A DNA stretch of 64,000 bases from Tubulanus polymorphus (Eukaryota; Nemertea; Palaeonemertea; Tubulaniformes; Tubulanidae), in assembly GCF_964204645.1 (NCBI RefSeq), contig NC_134032.1, positions 15,310,275-15,374,274 on the forward strand, written 5' to 3'. The translations under genes were made by a program, and so were the position numbers. This document shows, in pieces, positions 1 through 12,369 of this stretch; position 1 is the first letter of the stretch; every line of letters begins with the position of its first letter. The notes below the pieces were generated by a model. That model saw only the letters and a program-made list of their open reading frames with translations. It made no database searches and was not told where the DNA came from.

Positions 1-1147
1 CCGGGCTCTGTAGCCCTCAGCCTGGACCGTGTACCCCTCTCAACTTGAATCCTGCACCCCCTTTGTCTTTACCCTGTACTCCCCTGAGTCTGGACCCTGT
101 ACCCCTCTAAGTCTGGACCCTGTACCCCTCTAAGTCTGACCCTGTATCCGTCTAAGTCTGGACCCTGTACCCCTCTAAGTCTGACCCTGTATCCGTCTAA
201 GTCTGACCCTGTACCCCTCTAAGTCTGACCCTGTATCCGCCTAAGTCTGGACCCTGTACCCCTCTAAGTCTGACCCTGTACCCCTCTAAGTCTGACCCTG
301 TACCCCTCTCAGTCTGACCCTGTACCCCTCTAAGTCTGGACCCTGTACCCCTCTCAGTCTGACCCTGTACCCCTCTAAGTCTGACCCTGTACCCCTCTAA
401 GTCTGGACCCTGTACCCCTCTAAGTCTGACCCTGTACCCCTCTCAGTTTGGACCCTGTACCCCTCTAAGTCTGACCCTGTACCACTCTCAGTCTGACCCT
501 GTACCCCTCTCAGTCTGACCCTGTACCCCTCTCAGTCTGACCCTGTACCCCTCTAAGTCTGACCCTGTACCCCTCTAAGTCTGACCCTGTATCCGCCTAA
601 GTCTGGACCCTGTACCCCTCTAAGTCTGACCCTGTACCCCTCTAAGTCTGACCCTGTACCCCTCTCAGTCTGACCCTGTACCCCTCTAAGTCTGGACCCT
701 GTACCCCTCTCAGTCTGACCCTGTACCCCTCTAAGTCTGACCCTGTACCCCTCTAAGTCTGGACCCTGTACCCCTCTAAGTCTGACCCTGTACCCCTCTC
801 AGTTTGGACCCTGTACCCCTCTAAGTCTGACCCTGTACCACTCTCAGTCTGACCCTGTACCCCTCTCAGTCTGACCCTGTACCCCTCTCAGTCTGACCCT
901 GTACCCCTCTAAGTCTGGACCCTGTACCCCTCTCAGTCTGACCCTGTACCCCTCTAAGTCTGACCCTGTACCCCTCTAAGTCTGGACCCTGTACCCCTCT
1001 AAGTCTGACCCTGTACCCCTCTCAGTTTGGACCCTGTACCCCTCTAAGTCTGACCCTGTACCACTCTCAGTCTGACCCTGTACCCCTCTCAGTCTGACCC
1101 TGTACCCCTCTCAGTCTGTACCCTGTACCCCTCTAAGTCTGGACCCT
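1..1147. repeat. 22/23-bp minisatellite with higher-order periodicity
   Basis: About fifty copies of a unit reading CCTCTAAGTCTGACCCTGTA with small variants (TCTGACC or TCTGGACC, CTAAG or CTCAG). Rare variants recur together: ATCCGCC at 235 and 591, CAGTTTGG at 444, 800 and 1023, and ACCACTCTC at 481, 838 and 1060. This gives higher-order periods of about 356 and 222 bp. The array runs off the left edge of the window. No gene is seen in it. Confidence 0.95.
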
Positions 1148-1377
1148 GCTCTAGACGATTTGGTTTTTCAATCGACGTACAGAATGGTCGATCGTGGGAT
1201 CAGTGCCGAAAATGCGTTTTATTAAGTTAAACTAAGTAGATTCGTTTTCAACTGATGAAATATCACCGTCCAATCAGCGCTAACCTGATAATACCGTTAA
1301 TTTCAACCCAGTACAATCCAGTGTGCGCGACGGCCGGGTGCATAAGAGTTAGCCGTAATCACATGGATGTCAGTGGA

Positions 1378-1450
1378 TCCGTGTGGCCGATTGGTTAGGG
1401 CGTGGACTCTCAATCGGGAGGTTCCGTGTTCGAATCCCAGCTGTTCTGAA
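1378..1450 (+). repeat. tRNA-derived SINE head
   Basis: An A-box-like stretch (TGGCCGATTGGTTAGGGCG) is followed about 30 bp later by a B-box-like stretch (GTGTTCGAATCCCA), at the spacing found in tRNAs. The ends do not form an acceptor stem, so this is read as the head of a tRNA-derived SINE or an old tRNA pseudogene, not a working tRNA. Confidence 0.6.
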
Positions 1451-1497
1451 GTGCCCTAAGGCATGGCATTGAACTACATAACCTAAGGTATTATGAT

Positions 1498-1655
1498 GGG
1501 TCCGAATCCCAGATATAGGTCTGTTTTTTCACAACCAGCTCTGACACTTTTACCCCCTAGTTAAATGCTCCTGTCATGGGTTCGAATCCCAGATATAGTT
1601 CTGTTTTTCTATAAGCACCTTTGACACGTCTCCCCGCTGGTTAACGCATCCTTTA
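1498..1655 (+). repeat. ~80-bp direct duplication with B-box-like motifs
   Basis: Two diverged copies of about 80 bp each begin GGGT(C/T)CGAATCCCAGATATA and continue through a T-rich stretch, then a (T/A)CCCC-rich stretch. They follow the SINE head at 1378 and may be its duplicated body. Confidence 0.6.
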
Positions 1656-2036
1656 TTTACTCTCTCTCTCGTCATCCTTCGATACGAGTATTTTTTTTTC
1701 ATGTTTGAATTATTATTCCGAGGTTTGCAGCAGTCGTCGTGTTTTTGAGTCGATCCTGCGGTGACGTCGTGTGACGCGCGGGTGACGTGTCAATCTGCGA
1801 GACTAACCGGAAACAGGAAGCCGAACAGGTGAAGCGATGACACAAACTGAGAGGCGACATGACACATCCCTGTTGAACACCGGTTATTTTCTGTTCACGC
1901 AACTGTTTGTTTGTATTACAAGAGATTAGGACACTCGTCGCGGCAATCCTCTTAACGCCGTGTACGTGAGATTCTTTTCTATTCCGAGATTCTTCTCATA
2001 GTCCGAATTGCAATCGTTCAGCCATAGTTTAAACTT
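1656..2036. other. Non-coding stretch
   Basis: Only short open frames. Contains a TCTC run near 1660 and a T run near 1690. No gene or RNA recognised. Confidence 0.5.
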
Positions 2037-2400
2037 ATGACATCGGTAATAGAAAACAATGAGCTTAAACTGGTCTTAAGTTGTTAGATTGGCTATAGAA
2101 CTAAAATGAGTTTAGACTGGTTTTAAGTTGTTAGATTGGTTATAGAACTAAAATGAGTTTAGACTGGTTTTAAGTTGTTAGATTGGTTATAGAACTAAAA
2201 TGAGCTTAGACTGGTCTTAAGTTGTTAGATTGGTTAGAGAACTAAAATGAGCTTAGACTGGTCTCAAGTTGTTAGATTGGTTATAGAACCAAAATGAGTT
2301 TTGACTGGTCTTAGTTGTTAGATTGGCTATATAACCAAAATGAGCTTAGACTGGTCTTAAGTTGTTAGATCGGTTATAGAACTAAAATGAGTTTAGACTA
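2037..2400. repeat. 47-bp minisatellite, family 1 (locus A)
   Basis: About 7.5 copies of a 47-bp unit with the core ACTGGTCTTAAGTTGTTAG followed by ATTGGTTATAGAACTAAAATG. The same unit recurs at 34984-35392 and in reverse orientation at 47079-47480 and 49165-49745, so it is a dispersed family. Confidence 0.93.
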
Positions 2401-4520
2401 TGCATGTAGATTATCATATCGTTGTGAATAGATTCCCATTAACCATCAGGTATATGAACACTGTGAAATATATCAATCGTTCGGATTACCCCAGAGAGAT
2501 GCGCGGCCTCTCCGTGAACTGCGCGGAAGTTGTGAAGCGCTTAAAAGGTTTCGACGATAATAATTGTTCTCTCTTTTTGTTCGTCGCCGCTTAGATCTCC
2601 TCTCATAACACGTGACTCGATCGTTATTGTGCGCGTGTGTGTGTGGGTTGCTTCACAACGTCATATAATCATCGACAACAATCATCGTCGTTATATTTCA
2701 TAAATGGCTCGTGTCTGCTGCTGCTGCTGCCGCTGCAACGATGAGGGATGAGGAGGAAAAGGAGACTGTGCAGCCGTCCGCTCCGTCGAATTTTACAAGA
2801 TCGCAGACGACGCCGATAAATACAGGAAAGCAACAATTTACCATCGTCGGACTAATTCATCTCGCCTGAAGAAATGGGCGAAGGATCGGTTCGGTTTGGA
2901 TAGGTTACACGTGTGTACGTCAAACCTATTGGATTTAGTCACGCAAACATGCTCGCCAATGTCAAGGACGAACTATTACGATCGACAACAGGAAATCAAG
3001 TTGTTGAGTTTTTTTAAACTCATTACTTTCGGCGTTGTAAGCAAGAGAGGTTTATAACTTGTCGAATCAGCGCAGTCTGGAGCAACCCCTTTCAGATATG
3101 CTTTAGCCTGAAACATATCCCTTAAAAGATAATCTGCAGCCTGAAGCAACCCCTTCAGACAGTCTGCAGCCCAGAGCCGCCCCTCCAAACAATCTGCAGC
3201 CTGAAACCTCACGTGGTACAAATCGAATCACCTTGAATAAATGACCATCTCTAGAATTGGAACCTGAATTTTCTGCGATTGAAATGGCTGCCATTTTGAT
3301 TCTTGAAATATCGCCGAACGCTAATATCGTAGGCGTCATCTTGCAAATCGAATCATCAACGTCTCGAGGAGCGATAGTCGCGTTGGGTGCTCGCGCTGGC
3401 GCTTTAGTTTTAGATAAATGGACGTTTGAGGCAAAGCGTTGCTACAAAAAAACGGACGATCCGATAAAAACGCCTTATAGAAGTCGATGTTCGACGGTGA
3501 GATATACCTAGGCTAGGTGTGTGTGTGGTGTCACGGGCAGACGACAACCGTATACACAACAACGACAACAACAACGGCCTTTCATCGTTCAAACTGGCGG
3601 AAATCCAGGAGACATGCTGCGGAATACGACAATCTATTTAATACGACGATGAAAACACGGGCCGCGAATGCGACCAGAGTGACAGAGACAGAGAATAATG
3701 TTCATTTCAAATTTGCTTGGAGAAACCTGAGTCAGTTTCAGTATTACCTGATATAGGTCTCAATAGCACCGGCACAGATCGGGGCAGTTAAACTAAAACA
3801 GCGTTTTCTAATCCATTTTGTATTGAAGAATTACAAACAATTCCAAGAGACAAGAGACACCAAATCAAGTTAAACAATGTAGGCCTATTTTTTCACAAAT
3901 CAATAAATTGTGGTTTGTAGGCATGGAGAAATTATAGAAAACACATTGTTAAACATTCAAATTATCGATAATTATGGAATCACTTTACTTTATTCAAACC
4001 GATTCACACTTTCTCTACAACAATGGAGACAGTTTTCTTACTAGTTGCCCCCGGTAGCGAACGGCGGCTTATTTGCATATGCAAATTGACGATTGCGAAA
4101 TTGGCATTCTCCGCGCGCGTGTCTGGTATGTCTGGAATATTTGATGGCGGAAGAAAAACGGGAAACTGAGAAAAAAAAACTTCTACGAAGCAGAAACTAT
4201 TTCGTACTGCGAAATAACTTCGCACCTTCGAAAAATACGGATAAGGGTTTCGGACACGGTGTCCTTAAAACAGGATCTGTCTTAAAGGATTATTGAACGG
4301 ACACGGACAAGGTACCAAACAGTTTAAAGGAAATCCCGGCCCCTGGACACAGACATCTGTCTCGGGATAGGAATATTGGAATGCAGACAATTGATTGGGT
4401 CGCAGCAGAGACGAGGAAGCGAGTTTGGACGGATGAACAGGTGTTGTTTAAGACAGACGGAATACACGAGGTCCAGCCTTAAACTGGAGCAAATGGTCTA
4501 AATCACGAAAAGTACATAGC
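2401..4520. other. Intergenic, no gene recognised
   Basis: Short open frames only (the longest is under 90 codons) with no family resemblance. A CTGCTGCTGC run sits near 2715. Segments near 3060-3200 repeat CTGCAGCCTGAA-type words three to four times. CATTTTG/ATGGC words near 3285 belong to the YY1-like motif class described in the findings. Confidence 0.5.
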
Positions 4521-4521
4521 A

Positions 4522-4603
4522 CCTCGTAGATGGACAGGACTCGTATATGGACAGGACTCGTAGATGGACAGGACTCGTAGATGGACAGGACTCGTAGATG
4601 GAA
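4522..4603 (+). repeat. 17-bp tandem repeat
   Basis: Four to five copies of TAGATGGACAGGACTCG with single-base differences. Confidence 0.9.
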
Positions 4604-4910
4604 AGATCTCTAAAAGGTTTCGGATCAGAAGATACCCTGACATTTCTATCGATCACGTCGCATCGCGATCACGCAGACGATGGCAGTTGATATATGGCAG
4701 ACGACGATTTAGTGCCAGGTAATTCTGAGAATTAACGCCGATAATATGAAACGTAGTTTCGGCCCCCAGCGATGATTTGTCTCAGTTGAGTTTGCTTGTC
4801 TTCGGGCGTCAACATTCGCGCAGTTCTATCGTCGCGACACACCACCTCGATATACACTCCATTCGCAGTGGACGGTGCAGTGAACTGTGTCGGTACTACA
4901 GGTATTACAC

Positions 4911-5727
<817 letters not shown>

Positions 5728-6135
5728 TTTCCCACTTGAAATATTGTCATCTTTTTTTTCATCTTGCGCGGATTCAATTACGAACGATCGATATCGACGA
5801 CCCCCGGTACGTGTGTATGTCTGTACGTGTACATACCGTGAGTCGCATCTCTCTCGTCTGCTGCTGAATAACGGTGAGGTCACGTGACCTTTCTTAATCA
5901 CCGCAGTATCAGGCGGTCGCGAAAAAATGGCGTCACAGTTTTTACACCCGAGTGGACTATCGATCACTCTCGTCACAGTGGTATGGATGGATACAGTCAT
6001 AATCCATACACGACATCACTGTAAAGATGCATCTCCCTCCAAACGCCTCTCAACCCCTCAGCCCTTCCTAAAACGAGATACTGTTGTTTTCAATCCTGTC
6101 CATCAATATCATCATTATTCTATCCCTTTTAATGT

Positions 6136-6500
6136 TTCCTTGAGCTAGTGTAGTTTATTCAACGTTTTGACTATGTCCTAATAGTCATCTTCAGGAATAC
6201 TGAATTCCTTGAGCTAGTGTAGTTTATTCAACGTCTCGACTTTATCCTAATAGTCATCTTCAGGAATACTGTATTCCTTGAGCTAGTGTAGTTTATTCAA
6301 CGTCTCGACTTTATCCTAATAGTCATCTTCAGGAATACTGTATTCCTTGAGCTAGTGTAGTTTATTCAACGTTTCGACTTTATCCTGATAGTCATCTTCA
6401 GGAATACTGTATTCCTTGAGCTAGTGTAGTTTATTCAACGTTTCGACTTTATCTTGATAGTCATCTTCAGGAATACTGTATTCCTTGAGCTAGTAGCTAG
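6136..6500. repeat. 69-bp tandem array with hairpin-CGAAAC signature
   Basis: Five copies spaced exactly 69 bp (starts near 6136, 6205, 6274, 6343, 6412, with a partial copy at 6481). Read on the - strand each unit has CTGAAGATGACTATTAGGAT followed by AAAGTCGAAACGTTGAATAA. GACT and AGTC can pair. A single related copy lies on the + strand near 27355-27450 and a decayed one near 6517-6560. The layout resembles the termini of Penelope-like elements; that assignment is inferred. Confidence 0.85.
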
Positions 6501-6565
6501 CTAGCTCACATTCTAATTGAAGATGAGTGTTAGGATTAAGTCGAAATATGAACTTAAAATCCTGG

Positions 6566-6735
6566 GCCCGGTTTCATAGACTGAGTATCAAAGTTATTCC
6601 TAGGGGTAAATCGTCAATCTGGTTGACAACCCCCATAGTAACAATGAGAAACCATTGTTAATATTCCAAAATATTAAAAATATTAAAATATTTCCAGGGA
6701 CTATTTTTCTTCCACACCTATGAAACCCAGCCCTA
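6566..6735. mobile_element. MITE-like element with 16-bp terminal inverted repeats
   Basis: The left end GGGCCCGGTTTCATAG matches the complement of the right end CTATGAAACCCAGCCC. The interior is AT-rich with no open frame, so it is a non-autonomous element. A second, much shorter foldback with the same ends lies at 6808-6853. Confidence 0.65.
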
Positions 6736-6807
6736 TAGGTTTCGTTTTGCAATTTTCTATAATCGAGGTCTTGTAAAAATTGATACATTTGGCCCTTATC
6801 AGCCACC

Positions 6808-6853
6808 ATAGGGCTGGGTTTCATAGCTGTGGAAGAAAATGAAACCCAGCCCA
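6808..6853. mobile_element. Short foldback with GGGCTGGGTTTCAT ends
   Basis: GGGCTGGGTTTCATAG and TGAAACCCAGCCC face each other across about 15 bp. These are the same termini as 6566-6735, so this looks like a deletion derivative of that family. Confidence 0.6.
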
Positions 6854-7185
6854 GATGTCGTAAGGAAACATTTCAGAACCTTTTTTACTCTCAGTGTGCA
6901 GGGATTTTATATTATCTGTACAACCCTGGTGTAATGGTTATAACAAGTAGTACACCAGACGTATAATCGGAACTAAACGCGGTGCAAGGTGTCGATTTAC
7001 AAACATATGTATCATTGCTGTATAGTCATTATGTCACCCATAATCAATCATATTTAATCAATAATCGATGGTATCGATCGATAATCGATATAGCGATACG
7101 CTTTGATTGAATACGCGGTCGCGTAAAGCTCCCTCCCGGCCGTCGTCGGATAGTTCTCCGTGAAATCCATCTAATTTTGATCGAA

Positions 7186-7250
7186 TTTTATGAATGACAT
7201 CTTCATCGTCATCGTCAACGTCATCATCATCATCATCATCATCATAGTAG
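7186..7250. repeat. (ATC)n microsatellite
   Basis: Imperfect CATCGT units pass into about eight perfect ATC repeats. The Asp-rich frame on the - strand is a by-product. Confidence 0.9.
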
Positions 7251-7299
7251 TTTTTACGAATTACGGTCGCAATATAAAAACAATGAGGACTCTTTGGGA

Positions 7300-7600
7300 A
7301 TCGGGGATCCACCAGGTGTCGCTAGTGTACAGCAAGACATTAGCGCTACCTGCAGCAATAGAGGATTCCAAGAGAATATCAATTTTGGCAATACATGATT
7401 CCATTTGTGGCAGTTGAGGATCCACCAGGTGTCACTAGTGTGGAGTAGGACATTAGTTACGGCAGCAGTAGATTCCACTCACGACAAGTGTGGTTCCACC
7501 ACCCGGTGTCACTAGTGTACAGTGGGATATCAACTGCTAACTGTGGATTTCACTTGTGGCGAGTGATGATCCACCAGGTGTCGCTACTGTGTAGTAAGGC
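7300..7600 (+). repeat. Diverged repeats with CCACCAGGTGTCGCTAGTGT motif
   Basis: Four diverged copies of about 55-70 bp, each with GATCCACCAGGTGTC(G/A)CTA(G/C)TGT. Related copies occur at 26690-26955 (inverted), 42655-42814 and 56446-56830. The motif resembles a CTCF core (see findings). Confidence 0.75.
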
Positions 7601-8724
7601 ACAATGTATGATTTTGGCATCATAATACCAGTGTCCGTTTCATCTATGTCGGTCTAAAGCTACCAATGAAAAAACCAAGATTCGATTGTTTAAGCTCATT
7701 CCAGAAACCGTCAAACGTTTTTCATAACAATTCAAAGGAGAAGCCAGACGCCAATGTGCAAACAATTTCAGAACCAAATGCAAAAGAAGTTGATGTTGTC
7801 GGAAATATTGGTCTTTTTGTTGTCATCTGAAAGTCAATCGCTTGTTACCAATATTGAAGAATTCAACCGCTGGAAATCAAAGGGATTGCTGCTGTAACAA
7901 CTAACACGCCGAATCCAAAATGCCAAGGTCACGTTTCCTTTGTAGCGACTTGCAAGGTCAAATGCTTTGAATGTCGAGTCTTATGAAACAGCAATTCAAA
8001 TGCATAAAGTCCCTTTGTATAGTCGCTCTCATATATCAATTAAATCAAAATCGTTTTAAATCGATTCTTTAAAAAGCATAAATATGCCGGTTAATGCGAT
8101 GTCTGATTTAGCTGACGCTGAAGGACTCTATTCGAGTCGTTATTCCGCCGAGCGGTGTGTGTGTGTTCGCGGCGTCTTCATACGCATCAGTGTACGCGGC
8201 GCGCGGCGTCTTTAAAAGCGTTGTTATGCGACGCGGAATCTATTCTCGTTTGAAATCAATAATAGCGACAGTTGAAACTTCCCGACATCAAAAATAACCT
8301 GTTTACAATCTATTTCACTCAACAGCTGCCGACTGCATGACGTCATCGCAGCATCTCGATGACGTAAATGTTGACGTCACCGATCGATAGTAAACATGAT
8401 TTAAACTCAAGATGACATTTTTACTCGTCGCGCCTGGAGAAATTATTTCTTTTTTCAGTTGAGCTCTTCAGTTACATCCCCGAGGCCTGATGACTCATAC
8501 AATGTTTATTCCTGGTGTGAACAAGTTCAAAATCATCACAATGCGATCGATGGACCGATAATACCGGTAGTCGAAAATGTATAAGATATACAAATCAGAC
8601 ATTGGATATATATTGAAGCTGAATCAAATGTTGCTTTAGGGGTAAAAAAGACAATATGCTTTTGCCGTACTGAATTAGAATTTTTAAAAATAGTCATCGC
8701 GAACCTAATTTGCATAAAAAGCCA
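7601..8724. other. Intergenic, no gene recognised
   Basis: No supported open frame. Two TGACGTCA palindromes lie at 8338 and 8372. GTGTGTGTTCGCGGCG-type GC-rich sequence sits at 8155-8225. Confidence 0.5.
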
Positions 8725-8795
8725 TGCATCGGCCGGGAATCGAACCCGGGCCCCCCGCGTGGCAGGCGAGAATTCTACCACTGAACCACCGATGC
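8725..8795 (-). tRNA. tRNA-Gly(GCC)
   Basis: A 71-nt gene including discriminator A. Read on the minus strand it starts GCATCGGTGGTTCAGTGGTA and ends in TTCCCGGCCGATGCA. The anticodon GCC is at 8763-8761. The 7-bp acceptor stem, D arm, anticodon stem CTCGC/GCGGG and the T arm with the GGTTCGATTCC B box are all intact. A T-run 3' of the gene (below 8725) suits RNA polymerase III termination. It pairs with the decayed copy at 9004-9052. The shared spacer contains GCAGGTGTGTGTGACATTGA, which also follows the other pairs. Confidence 0.97.
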
Positions 8796-9003
8796 TTTTT
8801 GGAGGAAATCGATATTCAAAAGATCGATTTAAAAAAGTAATCCGCAGGTGTGTGTGACATTGATGATAATACTGGTACACATTGTATAAAGTTGAGCCTC
8901 ATTTCCGATGGTGCACACCAGTTACAAATGTAGAATAAGAATAGATTCATATATTAGCATTTCTTAAAAAACGAAGCAAAAAGTAAATTTCGAAAAATAA
9001 AAT

Positions 9004-9052
9004 TGCATCGGCTGGGAATCGAACCCGGACCCCCGCACTGAATCACCGATGC
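9004..9052 (-). pseudogene. tRNA-Gly pseudogene lacking the anticodon arm
   Basis: A 49-nt remnant of the Gly(GCC) gene. The 5' end (GCATCGGTGATTCAGTG) and the 3' half (GGTTCGATTCCCAGCCGATGCA) are kept, but about 22 nt covering the D-loop 3' side and the whole anticodon arm are missing. It occupies the second slot of the first tRNA-Gly pair, where clusters two and three have full-length genes. Confidence 0.9.
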
Positions 9053-9404
9053 TTGTTGAGACTATGGAGGTAGTCATCAAGTGGTGACTAAATGTATACG
9101 TGTGCGTGGGCGAAATGTTCTAATATTCATAATTAAATATGGTGGGATCATTGGTGATCATGGTTGTTATTGTAACCGGTGGTTGGTGGATGATTGATGA
9201 ATTAAGGTTGAATTGATAATGTGGAGAACACAATTAGATATGTACGATGTGATCGATCATCAGTCGGGCTACAGCAGACGACATCCCTTCTGTTTAATCC
9301 AATCTGATGTAACGTCGTATCTAAGTCCACGGTGATGCGAACAGAGGTTATTTTGAGGTCTGATGGTACAGATTTGCGTGACACATCGAAATATTTTGTG
9401 TGCT

Positions 9405-9531
9405 CTCTCTCCCTCTCTACCTCCCTCCTCCTCCCTCCTCCTCCTCCCTCCTCCCTCCTCCCTCCTCCCTCCTCCCTCCTCCCTCCTCCCTCCTCCTCCC
9501 TCCCTCCCTCCCTCCCTCTCTCCCTCTGTCC
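9405..9531. repeat. CTCCCT/CTC microsatellite
   Basis: Pyrimidine-only tract of CTCCCTC units. The Ser/Pro/Leu frames here are repeat artefacts. Confidence 0.95.
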
Positions 9532-9989
9532 TTACTTAATCGACTGCGCCTTCCCCTAACACAAAAATTCGGCGCCAATTAAAAAGAGCAGAAAATATGC
9601 TATTCATACCGAGTAGTGCGGCGGCAGCCTCGATGCGCGTCGGTGATGACACTAAACGGAGCTGGAGAAATAATTGTCTCCAATTTGAATCGATTCTGTA
9701 TGAATTTCAAATGAACCTGGATTTGCATAGATTTGCATAGATTTGCATATAACGAGTTAGAAACCCTGTACGCTAATTAGGGCAATCTTCGTAGTCTCCT
9801 TAAACGATATTCCTATATTGCCAAACAACAACAGTATCACACAAACTACGCGCCGTCTGCTCAAGATACAGCGTAATGACCTTCAAAAGGTGATCAACCT
9901 CGACATGTATAATAAACAACCTGTGAATTAATTAGTCCAGTTTTAATGTGAAATTTGCACAATATACAAACAAAGGTTTTCAGTTGGCG

Positions 9990-10290
9990 GTTTGCCAGAA
10001 TTCTTCGGGCCAATCGCAATAAGCGTAACTATACAATACACGGATCATGTTTCTCATTGGTTGGTCTGCCCGAACGTCACTTATTGTTGAACTGGCCAAT
10101 CAGAATAAGTGTTACTAAAATACACAAATCACTGGCCAATCAGAATAAGCGTTACTGAAATACACAAATCACTGGCCAATCAGAATTAGACTATCTTGCT
10201 GTATTTATTATAACATGCGGTATTTATTGGTTGGTTCATTTGAATACCTTCTGAAGCTGGCCAATCACAATGAGCGTTACACGATACAAG
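9990..10290 (+). repeat. ~40-bp repeats carrying CCAAT motifs
   Basis: Five diverged copies contain (T/G)GGCCAATC(A/G)(C/G)AAT followed by AAGCGTTAC(T/A). They are spaced irregularly, some at about 40 bp. The CCAAT pentamer is in every copy; any promoter role is unsupported because no gene follows. Confidence 0.7.
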
Positions 10291-10294
10291 ATGG

Positions 10295-11035
10295 TGGAAT
10301 TCGTATTTGAAATGAACCTGTTTTCTGTGTCAATATATCGAAGTCACGGGTGTCTCTTCAACCCGTTCAATGGCCGAATTTGAAATGTCTGGTTGTTATG
10401 GCATTGATTTCCGCGCAACGGACACCAGTGTTATAATCAGATTCCTATTTTCAATGGACTGTATAATTTCTCTTTTCTTCGCGGGGCTTTGAGGCGTATT
10501 CTGAGGGAAATGTTTAAGACATAGCCTAATCGTAAATGAATCTCTACAGAGAAAGAGAGACAGGCGCGATAGAACGCGAACAGAGAGTAGAGAAAGGTTA
10601 CCGTTAATGAAAAACACTGGTATATCCCTTACATACTCGTGTGTGACGTCACGGCGAGTTGTATTCGATTATTTCCAGTCCCCGGAGAATTCGTCCAAGT
10701 GCGCGGTACAAAATTACCGTAGCCTGAAATTCGATTTAGTGTCAGGTTTCTACATCGGCGAATATTTAATACCGAATTTACGATTCACCGACACAAAGTT
10801 AGCTTCCTTATCTGCACACGTGTCCGTCCAGACGCCGCGCTGAGTCGAGTTTGAATTTGTATATTAATGGTTCTCACTGTTGATTGGGTTAATTTAAATC
10901 GGTTCGTTAGCAATCGTCACGTGACGAACGGAAGGTAATTGGCGTGATTGGTTGTCTAATATAGATTTCTGTCACGTGTTAAGCAAATGTTACACTGACC
11001 TTCAGAAGTGTTGCGCAATTTTGGCATTTTAAGTA
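10295..11035. other. Intergenic, no gene recognised
   Basis: Short open frames only. One TGACGTCA at 10644 and a TCACGTGAC at about 10917. Confidence 0.45.
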
Positions 11036-11520
11036 GAATTGCGTCAACTTTACCGCAGCAAGAGACAGAGTCTACTATATTTCACAAACTCAGTATTTGA
11101 CACCAACTCGGGGTAGAATTTTACCAGTCTCAACTTTACCGCAGTAAGAGACAGAATCTACTGTATTTCACAAACTCTTACTCAGTATTTGACACCAACT
11201 CGGGGTAGAATTTAACCAGTTTCAACTTAACCGCAGTAAGAGACAGAGTCTACTGTATTTCACAAACTCTTACTCAGTATTTGACACCAACTCGGGGTAG
11301 AATTTTACCAGTCTCAACTTTACCTCAGTAAGAGACAGAGTCTACTGTATTTCACAAACTCTTACTCAGTATTTGACACCAACTCGGGGTAGAATTTTAC
11401 CGGTCTCAACTTTACCGCAGTAAGAGACAGAGTCTACTGTATTTCACAAACTCTTACTCAGTATTTGACACCAACTCAGGGTAGAATTTTAACGGTCTCA
11501 ACTTTACCGCAGTAAACTTT
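11036..11520. repeat. ~92-bp tandem repeat
   Basis: About five copies of a unit containing ACACCAACTCGGGGTAGAAT, then TCAACTTTACCGCAGTAAGA and TCTACTGTATTTCACAAACT. The first unit is about 6 bp shorter than the rest. Confidence 0.93.
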
Positions 11521-11980
11521 ACCGTCAATTCGATATTCTCATCAATACACACCTACTATTAACACGGTTATAAAACAGTCTTAGAGAACGAACCACACAC
11601 GCCCCCACCCCTCCCTTGACTCCCTCCCTCCCTTTTCGTGACTAAATCTAATCAACATCACACCGAAGTCGGCCATTTTAATTGAATTTCATGCAGGCCG
11701 CTTGTATTTTTATAATCCAATTTTTAGACCTATCTAATTAAGAAATGCAATGCGCAGTAGAACTCGGCATTGCGTGGTGTGGACCTGAAAGGCAAGAGGA
11801 CGCTGTTTGTATTTAGTTACGGAAGGAAGTTTCCGTTAACTGTTGAGAACGCCCCCTGTTGAGAGAATACGGAAATTGTTTGATGAAAAGCAAACTTGAG
11901 TTGGGCGGGCAGCAAAAGCCCTAAGTCTACGCATTTCAAGCTAATCCGCATTTGATTCTACAAAAGCTAAAAAAATGTCG

Positions 11981-12051
11981 TGCATCGGCCGGGAATCGAA
12001 CCCGGGCCCCCCGCGTGGCAGGCGAGAATTCTACCACTGAACCACCGATGC
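11981..12051 (-). tRNA. tRNA-Gly(GCC)
   Basis: 71 nt and identical to the gene at 8725-8795, with anticodon GCC at 12019-12017. A T7 run lies directly 3' (11970-11977 on the + strand as A's). It is the first member of the second pair, about 240 bp from the copy at 12295. The spacer between them closely matches that of the pair at 15.1-15.5 kb. Confidence 0.97.
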
Positions 12052-12294
12052 TTGTTGGAGGATACGCAATCTAAAGTCTAGAAAGCCATATCCAGAACAG
12101 TTGCAACCCGCAGGTGTGTTTGACATTGATGATATATACTGTACCTTGCACTGTACTAAAACACATTGTATAAAGCTGACCCTCAATGCAGATCAGTGAA
12201 GACCAGTTACAAATGTAGAATCTCACAGAAAAATAGATTCTTATATCCACAATGCGCTTTAAACGTGGCAAAAATGAATTTCAAAAAACAACTT

Positions 12295-12365
12295 TGCATC
12301 GGCCGGGAATCGAACCCGGGCCCCACGCGAGGCAGGCGAGAAATCTACCACTGAACCACCGATGC
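12295..12365 (-). tRNA. tRNA-Gly(GCC), variant copy
   Basis: 71 nt with anticodon GCC (12333-12331) and intact acceptor and T arms. It differs from the other copies around the anticodon arm and variable region (GCGTGGGGC where the others have GCGGGGGGC, and a T at the 3' edge of the anticodon loop). One anticodon-stem pair, 28-42, becomes T-T. The A box has GATTT for GAATT. It may be functional or beginning to decay. Confidence 0.85.
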
Positions 12366-12369
12366 TTGA

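Noticed and set aside
1-1147. CRISPR array
   Set aside because: Repeats are direct and contiguous without unique spacers, in a eukaryotic genome.
1378-1450. Functional tRNA gene
   Set aside because: A and B boxes are present but the ends cannot form an acceptor stem.
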